Source of the DNA: CAXBNB01 sp040222275 | Lineage (GTDB): Bacteria; Bacteroidota; Bacteroidia; Cytophagales; Cyclobacteriaceae | Direction of reading: 5' to 3' | Assembly (NCBI GenBank): GCA_040222275.1 | Contig: JAVKDJ010000011.1 | Span: forward strand, 1-64,000 | Length of the DNA: 64,000 bases | In this document: positions 37,110 through 45,694 of the stretch, one piece after another | Position numbering within the stretch: position 1 is the stretch's first letter | Layout of the letters: every line of letters starts with the position of its first letter | Notes under the pieces: generated by a model | Seen by the model: the letters and a program-made list of their open reading frames with translations, nothing else | The model's database searches: none | What the model was told of the DNA's origin: nothing | Translations under genes and position numbers: made by a program

Positions 37110-39908
37110 ATGAAAAAGGTTTTACTGTCATTAGTATTTGCAATATCCGCAATAGTCTCTTATGCCCAAATGGGCAATGTAAAGGGTACATTGAGGGATG
37201 AAAATGGACTGGCATTGCCAGGTGCAACTGTACAACTTACTGATCTAAGCAATATAGGGGCAGTCTCTGATATCGACGGCTCATTCGTGATTTTTAAAGT
37301 GCCTGCCGGCGAGCATACGCTGAAAATCACCTACATAGGATACAAGGAAATAGAACAAAAGGTGTCGGTTCAGGATGGGGTTTCATCCACTGTTGAATTG
37401 AACCTGGAACCCGGTGTGGTATTGGGTCAGGAAGTAATGGTTTTAGGCGACAGGCTCAAAGGCCAGGCCAAAGCTTTAAACCGTCAAAAGACCAATGCGA
37501 ACATTACCAACATCGTAGCTTCCGACCAGATTGGAAGATTTCCTGATGCCAATATCGGTGATGCCGTGAAAAGGATACCAGGCATTACCATACAAAACGA
37601 TCAGGGGGAAGCCAGGAATATCATCATAAGGGGTATGGCTCCACAATTGAACTCCGTGACCCTGAACGGTGACAGAATACCCTCTGCAGAGGGCGACAAC
37701 AGAAACATCCAGATGGATTTGATTCCCTCGGATATGATTCAGACCATAGAGGTAAACAAGGCCGTTACCCCGGATATGGATGCAGATGCCATTGGAGGGT
37801 CTGTGAACCTGGTTACCAGAACAGCTCCAAGCGGTATGAGGGTATCCGGTACATTGGCCAGCGGCTACAACATGCTTTCAGAAAAACCGATTTACACAGG
37901 AGCCTTTATTCTTGGCAACAGGTTTTTCGAAGACAAACTGGGCGCCATGTTGAGTGTATCCTACAACAACCATGATTTCGGATCGGACAATGTAGAGGCG
38001 GAATGGGAAAATGAAGCTGAAAACAATGCTGGTGACGATGTAGCTGTTGACCCATATATCGGGGAGACCGACATCAGAAAATATCAGGTACAGAGAGTGA
38101 GGAGAAGCGCTTCCCTGAACCTTGATTACAAAATCAACGAAAACCACAAATTGTTCATCAAATCCATGTACAACTGGAGGGATGACAGGGAAAACAGGTA
38201 TAGATTGCGTACACGGAGCATAACCCCAATCTTCGATACCGATGATGCCACAGTTATAGGTTTTGAAGGCGAGCAAAGAAGGCAATCCAAAGGGGGGATC
38301 GGAAACGGCAGGATAGATAACAGAAGGTTGGAAGACCAGCGCGTAAAAAGGCTGGCACTGTCAGGAGAGCACTTCTTTGGCAATGCCAAATTGACCTGGA
38401 TGGGATCTTATGCCAAAGCATCCGAAGAAAGGCCAAATGAAAGGTATATCAGCTACGAATCCAGTGATTCTTTCGAATTGAACCATGATGTGAGTGACCC
38501 CAGGTTTCCCTATGTGGGTGCCGCCAATTCAAGCGACATAGCGTTGGGGACCTATGAGTTTAGGGAAATTACCGAAGAGCACCAATATACAACAGACGAG
38601 GACAAGAATTTTAGGGTGGACTTGGAATTGCCACTGTCCATTGTTTCCGGTCAACTGGGCAAGTTCAAGGCTGGAGGTCGTTTGAGGTCTAAGAGCAAAG
38701 TAAGAGACAATAGCTTTTTCTCCTACGAGGCAACTGATGGCAATGCGCAGGATTTTTCAATACTTAGTGGGGTGCCTACACGTAACCAGACAGATGCCGA
38801 CTTCCTTGCTGGAAGCGAATATCAGGCAGGAAGCTTTGTGGATGCCAAATTTTTAGGGAGCCTTGACCTTATCAACTCAAGCCTTTTTGACGAATCAGAT
38901 GAGCCTGCAGAATACCTGGCTGGCAACTATAGCGCTGATGAAACCATTACTGCAGGGTACGTGATGCTCGATCAGCAATTTACCAGTAAATTCTCCGCTT
39001 TGGGAGGGATACGGGTTGAAAATACTTCCATCGACTATATCGGAAACAGGGTAGAAGCTGAAGAAAACCTGATTGGGGAAGTGTCGGACTCTGATAGCTA
39101 CACCAACGTACTGCCAGGCTTGCACATGAAATATGATGCCACAAATGACCTGATCATAAGGGCCGCATGGACCAATACCCTTGCCAGGCCAAACTATTAT
39201 GACCTGGTGCCCTATGTGGACGACAGGAGTGAAGATGATGATGAGATTTTCCTTGGAAACTCATCCCTTAAACCGACCAAATCAATGAACTTCGATTTTA
39301 TGGCTGAGAATTACTTCAAGTCAATAGGACTAATTTCTGCCGGGTACTTTTACAAAAATGTTGAGGATTTTGTTTTTACCTCTGTTACCGAAGATAGCAA
39401 TGGAAACGATGTGTCTCAGCCCAAAAATGGGGCAGAAGCTAAAGTTTCCGGGGTAGAGTTTTCTGTTCAGAGACAATTGGACTTTCTGCCTGGTGCACTG
39501 AAAGGACTGGGGGTATATGTGAACTATACCTACACCGATTCGGAAGCTACAGGAGTAACCGAAAGAGATGACCTGGGATTGCCTGGTACTGCCAAAAATA
39601 TGTTCAATGGCTCCTTATCTTTCGAAACTTCCAAGTTGGTGCTCAGGGCATCAGCCAACTATTCGAGCGACTACCTCGATGAGGCTGGTGGAAGTGCATT
39701 TTCCGACCGCTATTACGATTCGCAGTTCTTTCTGGATATCAATGGCTCTTATGCTGTTACCCCAAACTGGAGGGTGTTTTTTGAAGCCAACAACCTGACA
39801 AACCAGCCATTGAGGTATTATCAGGGAGTGCAGGAAAGGACCATGCAAATGGAATACTACAACTCAAGGTTCAACATCGGGTTGAAATTTGATTTGTTTA
39901 ACAATTAA
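37110..39908 (+). CDS. TonB-dependent outer-membrane receptor
   Basis: 932 residues from the ATG at 37110 (MKKVLLSLVFAISAIVSYAQ signal peptide); a longer frame from 37062 overlaps the promoter. A carboxypeptidase-regulatory-like domain lies about 22-110 (GNVKGTLRDENGLALPGATV), then a plug domain (IGRFPDANIGDAVKRIPGI, NIIIRGMAPQLNSVTLNGDRI, DADAIGGSVNLVTR) and a 22-strand-type barrel. It imports an unknown substrate using TonB. A phosphatase-like lipoprotein gene follows 59 bp downstream beyond a terminator; receptor-phosphatase neighbours suggest organic-phosphate scavenging, by inference only. Confidence 0.92.
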   Translation: MKKVLLSLVFAISAIVSYAQMGNVKGTLRDENGLALPGATVQLTDLSNIGAVSDIDGSFVIFKVPAGEHTLKITYIGYKEIEQKVSVQDGVSSTVELNLEPGVVLGQEVMVLGDRLKGQAKALNRQKTNANITNIVASDQIGRFPDANIGDAVKRIPGITIQNDQGEARNIIIRGMAPQLNSVTLNGDRIPSAEGDNRNIQMDLIPSDMIQTIEVNKAVTPDMDADAIGGSVNLVTRTAPSGMRVSGTLASGYNMLSEKPIYTGAFILGNRFFEDKLGAMLSVSYNNHDFGSDNVEAEWENEAENNAGDDVAVDPYIGETDIRKYQVQRVRRSASLNLDYKINENHKLFIKSMYNWRDDRENRYRLRTRSITPIFDTDDATVIGFEGEQRRQSKGGIGNGRIDNRRLEDQRVKRLALSGEHFFGNAKLTWMGSYAKASEERPNERYISYESSDSFELNHDVSDPRFPYVGAANSSDIALGTYEFREITEEHQYTTDEDKNFRVDLELPLSIVSGQLGKFKAGGRLRSKSKVRDNSFFSYEATDGNAQDFSILSGVPTRNQTDADFLAGSEYQAGSFVDAKFLGSLDLINSSLFDESDEPAEYLAGNYSADETITAGYVMLDQQFTSKFSALGGIRVENTSIDYIGNRVEAEENLIGEVSDSDSYTNVLPGLHMKYDATNDLIIRAAWTNTLARPNYYDLVPYVDDRSEDDDEIFLGNSSLKPTKSMNFDFMAENYFKSIGLISAGYFYKNVEDFVFTSVTEDSNGNDVSQPKNGAEAKVSGVEFSVQRQLDFLPGALKGLGVYVNYTYTDSEATGVTERDDLGLPGTAKNMFNGSLSFETSKLVLRASANYSSDYLDEAGGSAFSDRYYDSQFFLDINGSYAVTPNWRVFFEANNLTNQPLRYYQGVQERTMQMEYYNSRFNIGLKFDLFNN

Positions 39909-39928
39909 CCAACAACCTAATGTATATT

Positions 39929-39960
39929 GCAAAAGCCCCATAACGGGGCTTTTGCTTTTT
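39929..39960 (+). terminator. Rho-independent terminator after the TonB receptor
   Basis: Perfect 11-bp stem gcaaaagcccc / ggggcttttgc (39929-39939, 39945-39955) with a 5-nt loop, followed by a T-run. It ends 8 bp before the phosphatase ATG, so the downstream gene needs read-through or its own start signal. Confidence 0.85.
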
Positions 39961-39967
39961 ATAAAAA

Positions 39968-40936
39968 ATGAAGATTATGAGACTTTTGTTGACTATTTTC
40001 CTTTGTTTGGCACTTTTTTCTTGTCAAAAAAGTAAGGAGCAAAAACAAGCACCCAAGGCACAAACCACTAAGCGGCCTGTTGAAATCGAAGATGCCTATC
40101 ATTTTTATGTTATTGGTGATTGGGGTAGAAATGGCCAGTTCAAACAAAAGGAGCTCGCCGATAGGATGAACGTGGTAGCAGAAACCATCGAACCCGAATT
40201 CATCATTTCCACTGGGGACAACTTTTACCCAAATGGGGTGGCCAGCATAGACGACCCCTATTGGAAGAGCTCGTTTGAAGATGTTTATTCGGGTGCGTTG
40301 CTGTTTTGCCCGTGGAATGTGGTGCTTGGAAACCACGATTACCGTGGAAGTGTAGAGGCCGAAATTGACTACACACATAAGAGCAGACGATGGAATATGC
40401 CAGATCGATATTATTTCGAAGACATAGAGGAAGATGGTATGTCCATTAGATTCATTTACCTGGATACGTCCCCATTCGAAGACAAATACTACGCAGAATT
40501 GAAATACAAAAATGTATGGCAACAGGATACAACGGCCCAACTGCAATGGATGGATGAAGTAATGGCTGTTGACAGTATGGATTGGAAAATTGTTATTGGA
40601 CACCACCCGTTGTATTCTGGCGGGAAAAGAAATGGGGAAACCGATGATATAAAAAACCATCTGGAAAAGGTACTGCACCGGCATAAAATAGACCTGTACC
40701 TGGCAGGGCATGAGCATGACCTCCAGTACATCAAACCAGCAGGGCCTACTCACCATATCATATCGGGTGCCGGATCGGAAGTGCGGCCTACGGGTATGCT
40801 GCCTTCATCTGTTTATGCCGAATCAGTGCAGGGCTTTGTAGCCCTCTCCGCAACCAAACAAAAACTGGTTTTTCAGATGATAGACTACCAAGGCAATCTC
40901 CTTTACAAAGGCGACATTTCCCGCCAGGAAAACTAA
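39968..40936 (+). CDS. Metallophosphoesterase lipoprotein, tartrate-resistant acid phosphatase (ACP5)-like
   Basis: 322 residues with a lipoprotein signal (LALFSC, Cys near 19). Calcineurin-type metallophosphatase: FYVIGDWGRNG (metal Asp), ISTGDNFYPNGV, VVLGNHDYRG, VIGHHPLYSGG, LYLAGHEHDLQYI. The GDWG and GDNFYPNG wording matches the purple/tartrate-resistant acid phosphatases. It probably hydrolyses phosphomonoesters on the periplasmic or outer face. It lies behind the TonB receptor on the same strand. A second start at 39977 (MRLLLTIFLC) is equally possible. Confidence 0.9.
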   Translation: MKIMRLLLTIFLCLALFSCQKSKEQKQAPKAQTTKRPVEIEDAYHFYVIGDWGRNGQFKQKELADRMNVVAETIEPEFIISTGDNFYPNGVASIDDPYWKSSFEDVYSGALLFCPWNVVLGNHDYRGSVEAEIDYTHKSRRWNMPDRYYFEDIEEDGMSIRFIYLDTSPFEDKYYAELKYKNVWQQDTTAQLQWMDEVMAVDSMDWKIVIGHHPLYSGGKRNGETDDIKNHLEKVLHRHKIDLYLAGHEHDLQYIKPAGPTHHIISGAGSEVRPTGMLPSSVYAESVQGFVALSATKQKLVFQMIDYQGNLLYKGDISRQEN

Positions 40937-40956
40937 ATTTTGGCCATTGGCGTGCG

Positions 40957-40984
40957 TGGTAATTTTTTATCACCAATTTTTTTT
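40957..40984 (+). terminator. Possible terminator after the phosphatase gene
   Basis: tggtaat / atcacca stem (one mismatch) with an AT-rich loop, then a run of eight T. AT-rich and so uncertain. Confidence 0.35.
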
Positions 40985-41166
40985 GAAAAAAAACAACCAC
41001 GAATATGGAATTGTGACTATTCCTGCATCCTTTCATTGTACAACTAAATAGGTTCTGCGTTTTCGACGGTTTTTTTGGCCCAACTATATGACCTGACCAC
41101 ATAAGTTAGGTGTTGATGCCAAAACCGGCTTGGGCACGCAACCATTCAAAACTAAAATTTAGAAAG

Positions 41167-43065
41167 ATGAAAAAGTTAGTAGGAATGACGCTCATTGCAC
41201 TGATGTGCGGGTTTAAAGCCAATCATTTTCTGAATGTATCAGGTAAAGTGATTGATGATCAAAACAGCCAGCCGGTAGCTGGTGTGGCCATTGTGGTAAA
41301 AGGCACGGATATTGGAACCACATCCAACAAGGATGGTAAATTTTCGATTGCGGTACCCTCAAAAGGGGGAGTCCTTATTTTTAGTGCTGTTGATTACAAA
41401 GAAAAGCAACTGGCAGTCACAAGAGACAATCCTAATTTGATAGTAAAACTGACTTCACTCGTCCCGAGGATTGAGACACCTCCAGTAGAGGAAGAACTTT
41501 CCATGGATATGGAAGTGTTGGAAGAGGTGGTAATGGAAATGCCTATGACCGCCCAGCCACAGCATAAAAGGGCCAACAAAATGATGAGCCAGGGTGCTGC
41601 TCACCGGGTGATTGGGGATTTTTCGTACCCCCAGCCTCACAATACCGAAGAGTATGATGCCATTCAGGAAAATGTATTTCACGACCCTCGAAATTCACCT
41701 CTATCCACTTTTTCTATAGATGTAGATGCCGCCTCATACAGCAATATGAGAAGGATGATCAATGCCGGACAAAAGCCCTACAAGGATGCCGTACGCATTG
41801 AGGAAATGGTCAATTACTTCAGCTATGACTATCCCGCCCCCGAAGGCGAACATCCATTCTCGATAACCACCGAGGTAGCCCAGGCACCCTGGAATAAGAA
41901 GCACAGGTTGGTGCATATTGGCCTACAAGGCAAAAAACTCGACTATGAAAATACCGATCCTTGCAATCTGGTTTTTCTGGTGGATGTGTCCGGCTCTATG
42001 AGTGACCACAACAAACTGCCCCTATTAAAGTCTTCGTTGAAATTGTTGGTGGATCAGTTGAACGTCCATGATAAAATAGCCATCGTGGCTTATGCCGGAG
42101 CAGCGGGTTTGGTGTTACCATCCACTCCTGCTTCTGAGAAGCAAACGATTATATCGGCATTGGACAGATTGAAAAGTGGGGGATCTACGGCTGGAGGGGA
42201 AGGTATAAGGCTGGCTTACACAGTTGCGGAGCAAAATCTGATAAAGAATGGAAATAACCGTGTGGTGTTGGCCACCGATGGAGATTTTAATGTAGGCGTG
42301 TCTTCAACTTCAGAAATGGTGAGATTGATAGAAGAAAAACGTAAATCCGGGATTTTCCTGACCATCACAGGATTTGGAATGGGAAATTATAAAGATGGTC
42401 GCATGGAGCAAATCAGTAATGCTGGCAATGGTAATTACTATTATATCGACAACATCAGTGAAGCCAGGAAAGTGTTTGTGACCGAGATGCAGGCTACCTT
42501 GTTTACCATTGCCAAGGATGTAAAAATACAGGTAGAATTCAATCCTGCGAAGGTACAGGCATACCGCTTGATCGGATATGAAAACAGGAAGTTGAACGAC
42601 GAGGATTTCAATAACGATCGCAAGGATGCCGGAGAATTGGGCGCGGGGCATACGGTGACGGCTTTGTATGAAGTGATACCAGCAGGGGTAGAGTCGGAGT
42701 TCACGCAGGATGTGGATGATCTAAAGTACCAAAATAGGGCTGATAGTAAAAAGATAGATTCAGACGAACTGCTGACGGTTAAATTCAGGTACAAAGAACC
42801 AAATGGTTCTCGAAGTAAATTGATTGCCACTACTTTAAAAGACAAGGGCCTGGACATCAACAAATCTTCGGATAACTTCCGTTTTTCAGCATCGGTGGCT
42901 GAGTTTGGCATGCTGGTTCGGGAATCGGAATTCAAACAGCAATCCAGCTACCAAAACGCGATCACCCTTGCTTTGGGAGCAAAGGGCAAGGATACCGAAG
43001 GCCACAGGCAGGAGTTTATCAATCTGGTCCGGTCTATGGAATTGTTGGATAAAGGACAATTGTAG
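41167..43065 (+). CDS. VWA-domain secreted protein, YfbK-like, with N-terminal CRD fold
   Basis: 632 residues from the ATG at 41167 (MKKLVGMTLIALMCGF signal); a frame from 41110 adds 19 non-signal residues. A carboxypeptidase-regulatory-like domain lies about 22-100 (VSGKVIDDQNSQPVAGVAIV). Next is the VWF-A N-terminal module (PLSTFSIDVDAASYSNMRRMI, VRIEEMVNYFSYDYP), a VWA domain with MIDAS LVDVSGSMSDHNK, VLATDGDFNVGVSS and GFGMGNYKDGRMEQIS, and a DUF3520-type C-terminus. The VWF-A N/VWA/DUF3520 order is that of YfbK; the extra N-terminal fold is a Bacteroidetes addition. Role unknown, perhaps protein-protein contacts in the envelope. Confidence 0.88.
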   Translation: MKKLVGMTLIALMCGFKANHFLNVSGKVIDDQNSQPVAGVAIVVKGTDIGTTSNKDGKFSIAVPSKGGVLIFSAVDYKEKQLAVTRDNPNLIVKLTSLVPRIETPPVEEELSMDMEVLEEVVMEMPMTAQPQHKRANKMMSQGAAHRVIGDFSYPQPHNTEEYDAIQENVFHDPRNSPLSTFSIDVDAASYSNMRRMINAGQKPYKDAVRIEEMVNYFSYDYPAPEGEHPFSITTEVAQAPWNKKHRLVHIGLQGKKLDYENTDPCNLVFLVDVSGSMSDHNKLPLLKSSLKLLVDQLNVHDKIAIVAYAGAAGLVLPSTPASEKQTIISALDRLKSGGSTAGGEGIRLAYTVAEQNLIKNGNNRVVLATDGDFNVGVSSTSEMVRLIEEKRKSGIFLTITGFGMGNYKDGRMEQISNAGNGNYYYIDNISEARKVFVTEMQATLFTIAKDVKIQVEFNPAKVQAYRLIGYENRKLNDEDFNNDRKDAGELGAGHTVTALYEVIPAGVESEFTQDVDDLKYQNRADSKKIDSDELLTVKFRYKEPNGSRSKLIATTLKDKGLDINKSSDNFRFSASVAEFGMLVRESEFKQQSSYQNAITLALGAKGKDTEGHRQEFINLVRSMELLDKGQL

Positions 43066-43206
43066 TTTTGAAGTGTATTATCTCAAAATTTGATCGCCGG
43101 GAGAACAATTTTAAGGTGTGGAAAAAATATTTTTGACCCGAACATTCTGATTTTCAGTGTGGTAATTTTTTTTTGAAAATATTCAAATAATTATTGCAAA
43201 CAGGTA

Positions 43207-43237
43207 TTGTTTTATCAAATCTTTAAGCCTAGCTTTG
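43207..43237 (+). promoter_or_regulatory. Promoter of tRNA-Asp
   Basis: TTG (43207-43209), 20-bp spacer, TAGCTTTG (43230-43237): an exact fit to the Bacteroidetes TTG-N20-TAnnTTTG pattern, 26 bp before the mature tRNA 5' end. Confidence 0.75.
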
Positions 43238-43263
43238 CATCGCTTTTAAAGTAAAGCAGATCA

Positions 43264-43337
43264 GGAGCGGTAGTTCAGCTGGTTAGAATGCCTGCCTGTC
43301 ACGCAGGAGGTCGCGGGTTCGAGTCCCGTCCGTTCCG
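43264..43337 (+). tRNA. tRNA-Asp (GTC)
   Basis: Complete cloverleaf: acceptor ggagcgg / ccgttcc (one G-U pair), anticodon stem cctgc / gcagg with anticodon GTC at 43298-43300, and T-arm cgggttcgagtcccg. Discriminator G at 43337. CCA is not encoded. A terminator follows directly. Confidence 0.97.
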
Positions 43338-43340
43338 CCG

Positions 43341-43378
43341 AAAAAAAGCCTCTTAGGGAAACCTGAGAGGCTTTTTTG
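43341..43378 (+). terminator. Rho-independent terminator of tRNA-Asp
   Basis: aaaaaagcctct / agaggctttttt arms plus an inner agg / cct stem closed by a gaaa tetraloop, ending in a T-run. Confidence 0.9.
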
Positions 43379-43481
43379 TTGATGTTGTCGGCAAAGAAAT
43401 TATTCAGATATTGGTGTCAGTCCAGAGAACGAATGGAGCCAAAAGTATGTCAATCTTTTGGTTGAGTTTTTTTCGTTAATC

Positions 43482-44525
43482 TTAACGGAAGTAGTTTTTA
43501 ACTGCAAATTCGATTTGCTCCATGAATATGGCTTTGAAAGCCGAGAGGTTGTTTTGCTCATAGAATAGTAACATGGCTTTCTTATAGTCCAAGGAATCTA
43601 CGCTTCGATAGGAAAGAGGGCAGGCATCATCAGAGATGAGCAAGGCATTGCTTATCATCCGGCCTGTGCGTTTGTTGCCATCCTCAAAAGGCTGCATATA
43701 GGAAATCAACAGCACTGCAAGCAAGGCCTTTTCAAAACCATTATCTTTCGCATTAATCAGTTGGCACATAAGCTCTAAATTTTCCCTGATCTGGTGCTCG
43801 TTATCCAATGGTTTGTAAGCTGTTCCTGTGATACCAACGGTTCGAGAGCGAATATTTCGTCCTACATTCAAATCCTTGATAAGCAGGGAATGAATTTCTT
43901 CCAGCGTACGTAAATTAAGTGTTTTGGCAAGATCTGGATGCTCCATGAGATAGGCAATGGTGTCTTTGTGGTTGAGTAGCATGACTGCCTCGTCCTTACT
44001 TTTGTTGTCGGCCTCCCGCTTTTCTTTGAATAGCCTCTCTGTTTCCAACAGAGAGTAGGTATTTCCTTCAATTTGGGAAGATTTCCAGCTTAATTCTATT
44101 GTCAGGCGCTCCAGTTCTTTTTGATAAAGTGCTGGAGAAAGACTTGAGATATTAGTTTGGTATTCCTTTTTCAATTTTTGCAGAGAGGCCTGCTCCTGAT
44201 TAGAGAAAATCTGGATATCATTCAGAGCCTCCAGCAATTCATGGTTAAATGTGGTTTTAGCCCCTCGCATATCAGGGTCAAGATCGAAATAATTGGATAT
44301 ATTGATCGGAAAAAACAGTTTGTAATACGGGGCTATGACATAAGTGATAGACCTTCCTGCACCAAGCTTTTTCAGGCAGTTTTCTGCAACAAGTTTAGCC
44401 ATGTCCCTGTTGAGGGTAGGGATGCTGGTATCACTGGCAAGAAGCTCTTTGACCTGAGAAATAGAGGCTTGTTTATGGGCGTTTACAATACGGATAATTT
44501 CTTGCTGGCGTGGGGTAAGGTTCAT
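43482..44525 (-). CDS. Fic family protein with winged-helix N-terminus and altered catalytic motif
   Basis: 347 residues from the ATG at 44525 (MNLTPRQQEIIRIV); a GTG at 44546 in the same frame lies within an operator half-site. N-terminal winged helix about 1-65 (SIPTLNRDMAKLVAENCLKKLG). A Fic N-terminal helix follows with the class II inhibitory motif SSQIEGN. The Fic core reads MQPFEDGNKRTGR, where the usual catalytic His (HxFx[DE]GN) is Gln278. Canonical Fic proteins transfer AMP to target hydroxyls; the His-to-Gln change casts doubt on this. It is probably autoregulated, since four symmetric half-sites lie just upstream. Divergent from parDE, next to tRNA-Asp. Confidence 0.9.
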   Translation of the reverse strand: MNLTPRQQEIIRIVNAHKQASISQVKELLASDTSIPTLNRDMAKLVAENCLKKLGAGRSITYVIAPYYKLFFPINISNYFDLDPDMRGAKTTFNHELLEALNDIQIFSNQEQASLQKLKKEYQTNISSLSPALYQKELERLTIELSWKSSQIEGNTYSLLETERLFKEKREADNKSKDEAVMLLNHKDTIAYLMEHPDLAKTLNLRTLEEIHSLLIKDLNVGRNIRSRTVGITGTAYKPLDNEHQIRENLELMCQLINAKDNGFEKALLAVLLISYMQPFEDGNKRTGRMISNALLISDDACPLSYRSVDSLDYKKAMLLFYEQNNLSAFKAIFMEQIEFAVKNYFR

Positions 44526-44538
44526 TGTCGTCTCTTTT

Positions 44539-44600
44539 CCTATCACAAAATAAAATTAATCCTATCATAAATGATAGGAAAACACAATAATAATGATAGG
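44539..44600. promoter_or_regulatory. Four-half-site operator upstream of fic
   Basis: Half-sites cctatcac (44539-44546), cctatcat (44561-44568), atgatagg (44571-44578) and atgatagg (44593-44600) are mirror-symmetric about 44569.5. The inner pair forms a perfect palindrome, and inner-to-outer spacing is 22 bp on each side (about two helical turns). It is the likely binding site of the Fic protein's own winged helix. Confidence 0.7.
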
Positions 44601-44729
44601 ATTAACTTTTTCTATCGTTGATGTCAATGTGGAACTACTGAAATTACCAATCGGTAAAAGGGCATACAATTCAAATTGCCGGACGAAATGAATAACTGGA
44701 TTAAAGGTGCAAAGGAGTTCTAGTGGTAA

Positions 44730-44759
44730 TTAACAATAATTGCTATTAGTTGTTAACAA
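44730..44759. promoter_or_regulatory. parDE operator
   Basis: ttaacaa (44730-44736), ttgttaa (44750-44756) and ttaacaa (44753-44759). The last two form the palindrome ttgttaacaa. The sites sit across and between the -33 and -7 elements, as expected for ParD repression. Confidence 0.6.
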
Positions 44760-44770
44760 TACTATTTTTG
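44740..44770 (+). promoter_or_regulatory. parDE promoter
   Basis: TTG (44740-44742), 20 bp, TATTTTTG (44763-44770), an exact TAnnTTTG match. The parD ATG follows 19 bp later, giving a very short leader. Confidence 0.7.
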
Positions 44771-44789
44771 TATAAAAGAAGATTAAGAT

Positions 44790-45026
44790 ATGAATGTATC
44801 ATTAAATGCACACTTCGAAAATTTTGTAACACAACAGCTTGAAGGCGGACGTTACAATAACGCTAGTGAGGTTGTACGCGCCGGGCTTAGGTTGTTGGAA
44901 GAACAAGAGTTGAAAGTGAAAGAATTAAGGGAAGAATTTGACAAAGGATATATTGGTAAGCCTGTTCCGTTTGATGCTAAAGAAATAAAGAGTATGGGGC
45001 GTGAACTCAAGGCGCAAAGGAGTTGA
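44790..45026 (+). CDS. parD: Type II antitoxin, ParD family
   Basis: 78 residues. Ribbon-helix-helix N-terminus (MNVSLNAHFENFVTQQLEGGRYNNASEVVRAGLRLLEE split as strand, helix, NNASEVVRAGL, helix), with an acidic-then-basic C-terminal tail that wraps the toxin. It binds its own promoter; the palindrome ttgttaacaa and half-sites at 44730-44759 are the likely operator. The toxin gene follows after 3 bp. Confidence 0.93.
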   Translation: MNVSLNAHFENFVTQQLEGGRYNNASEVVRAGLRLLEEQELKVKELREEFDKGYIGKPVPFDAKEIKSMGRELKAQRS

Positions 45027-45029
45027 TAG

Positions 45030-45329
45030 ATGCCAATATACGAACTCAGTGTTGAGGCAAGAAATGACCTTGCCCTGATATGGCTTTATATTTCAGAACT
45101 GACTGATGACGATATGGCAGATCAATTCATTGATAATTTGGAGGAAACATGTCGCAAAATTTCTGAAATGCCCCACATGGGAAGCCCCCAAGATCATCTA
45201 CGATCTGGTATAAGAAGGCATCAATACAAAAGTTATTCAATACATTACGATACCATTGACGAAAATCATATTGTTATCAGACGATTTTGGCATCAAAGCC
45301 GTGACCTTGGTAACCTGTTGGTTCAATAG
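45030..45329 (+). CDS. parE: Type II toxin, ParE/RelE superfamily
   Basis: 99 residues. Begins YELSVEARNDLALIWLYI, then the ISEMPHMGSPQDHLRSGIRRHQYKSYSIHY core and a C-terminal IVIRRFWHQSRD. This pattern (early Ala/Asp helix, GIRR, YxIxY, RxxHxxRD) is typical of ParE, whose known members poison DNA gyrase. It lies 3 bp after the antitoxin gene. The pair looks intact and likely active. Confidence 0.93.
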   Translation: MPIYELSVEARNDLALIWLYISELTDDDMADQFIDNLEETCRKISEMPHMGSPQDHLRSGIRRHQYKSYSIHYDTIDENHIVIRRFWHQSRDLGNLLVQ

Positions 45330-45694
45330 ATAGGCATTGACTTCAGGTAAAGCGTGCTTTAAAGATAATAGAATTTAGGGATGTACTATTTGGATAAAGC
45401 ATCGTCAAATTTCTTAAATATTGCTAACACAAAATTCCGTTTGTTTGGCCCCTGGATTTTCAGGACTTGAAGGCAATCGTTTGGACAATAAAATTACTAG
45501 CCTTTCTTTCGGTTTTTCAAGAAGGTGAACCGGATGGGTGTGACACGGAAAAGAATCTATTGGTTTCTGTTTTTGCTGATCTGAATGTTCTGGCCTATCC
45601 TCAAATTTTGAATACCTTCCATTCACTGGAAACTATAGGTGTGCAGGAAAACTCTAATGTTTCTAATAACGGTAATTCAAAAATTGAATTCAGC
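45330..45694. other. Intergenic gap of 365 bp, no recognisable gene
   Basis: Between parE and the TIGR02757 gene (convergent). Short open frames on both strands have no family features. I see no repeat or terminator of note. Possibly remnant DNA of the toxin islet. Confidence 0.5.

Noticed and set aside
43313..45694. Integrative element with tRNA-Asp as attachment site
   Set aside because: No second copy of the tRNA 3' end and no integrase gene in the window.
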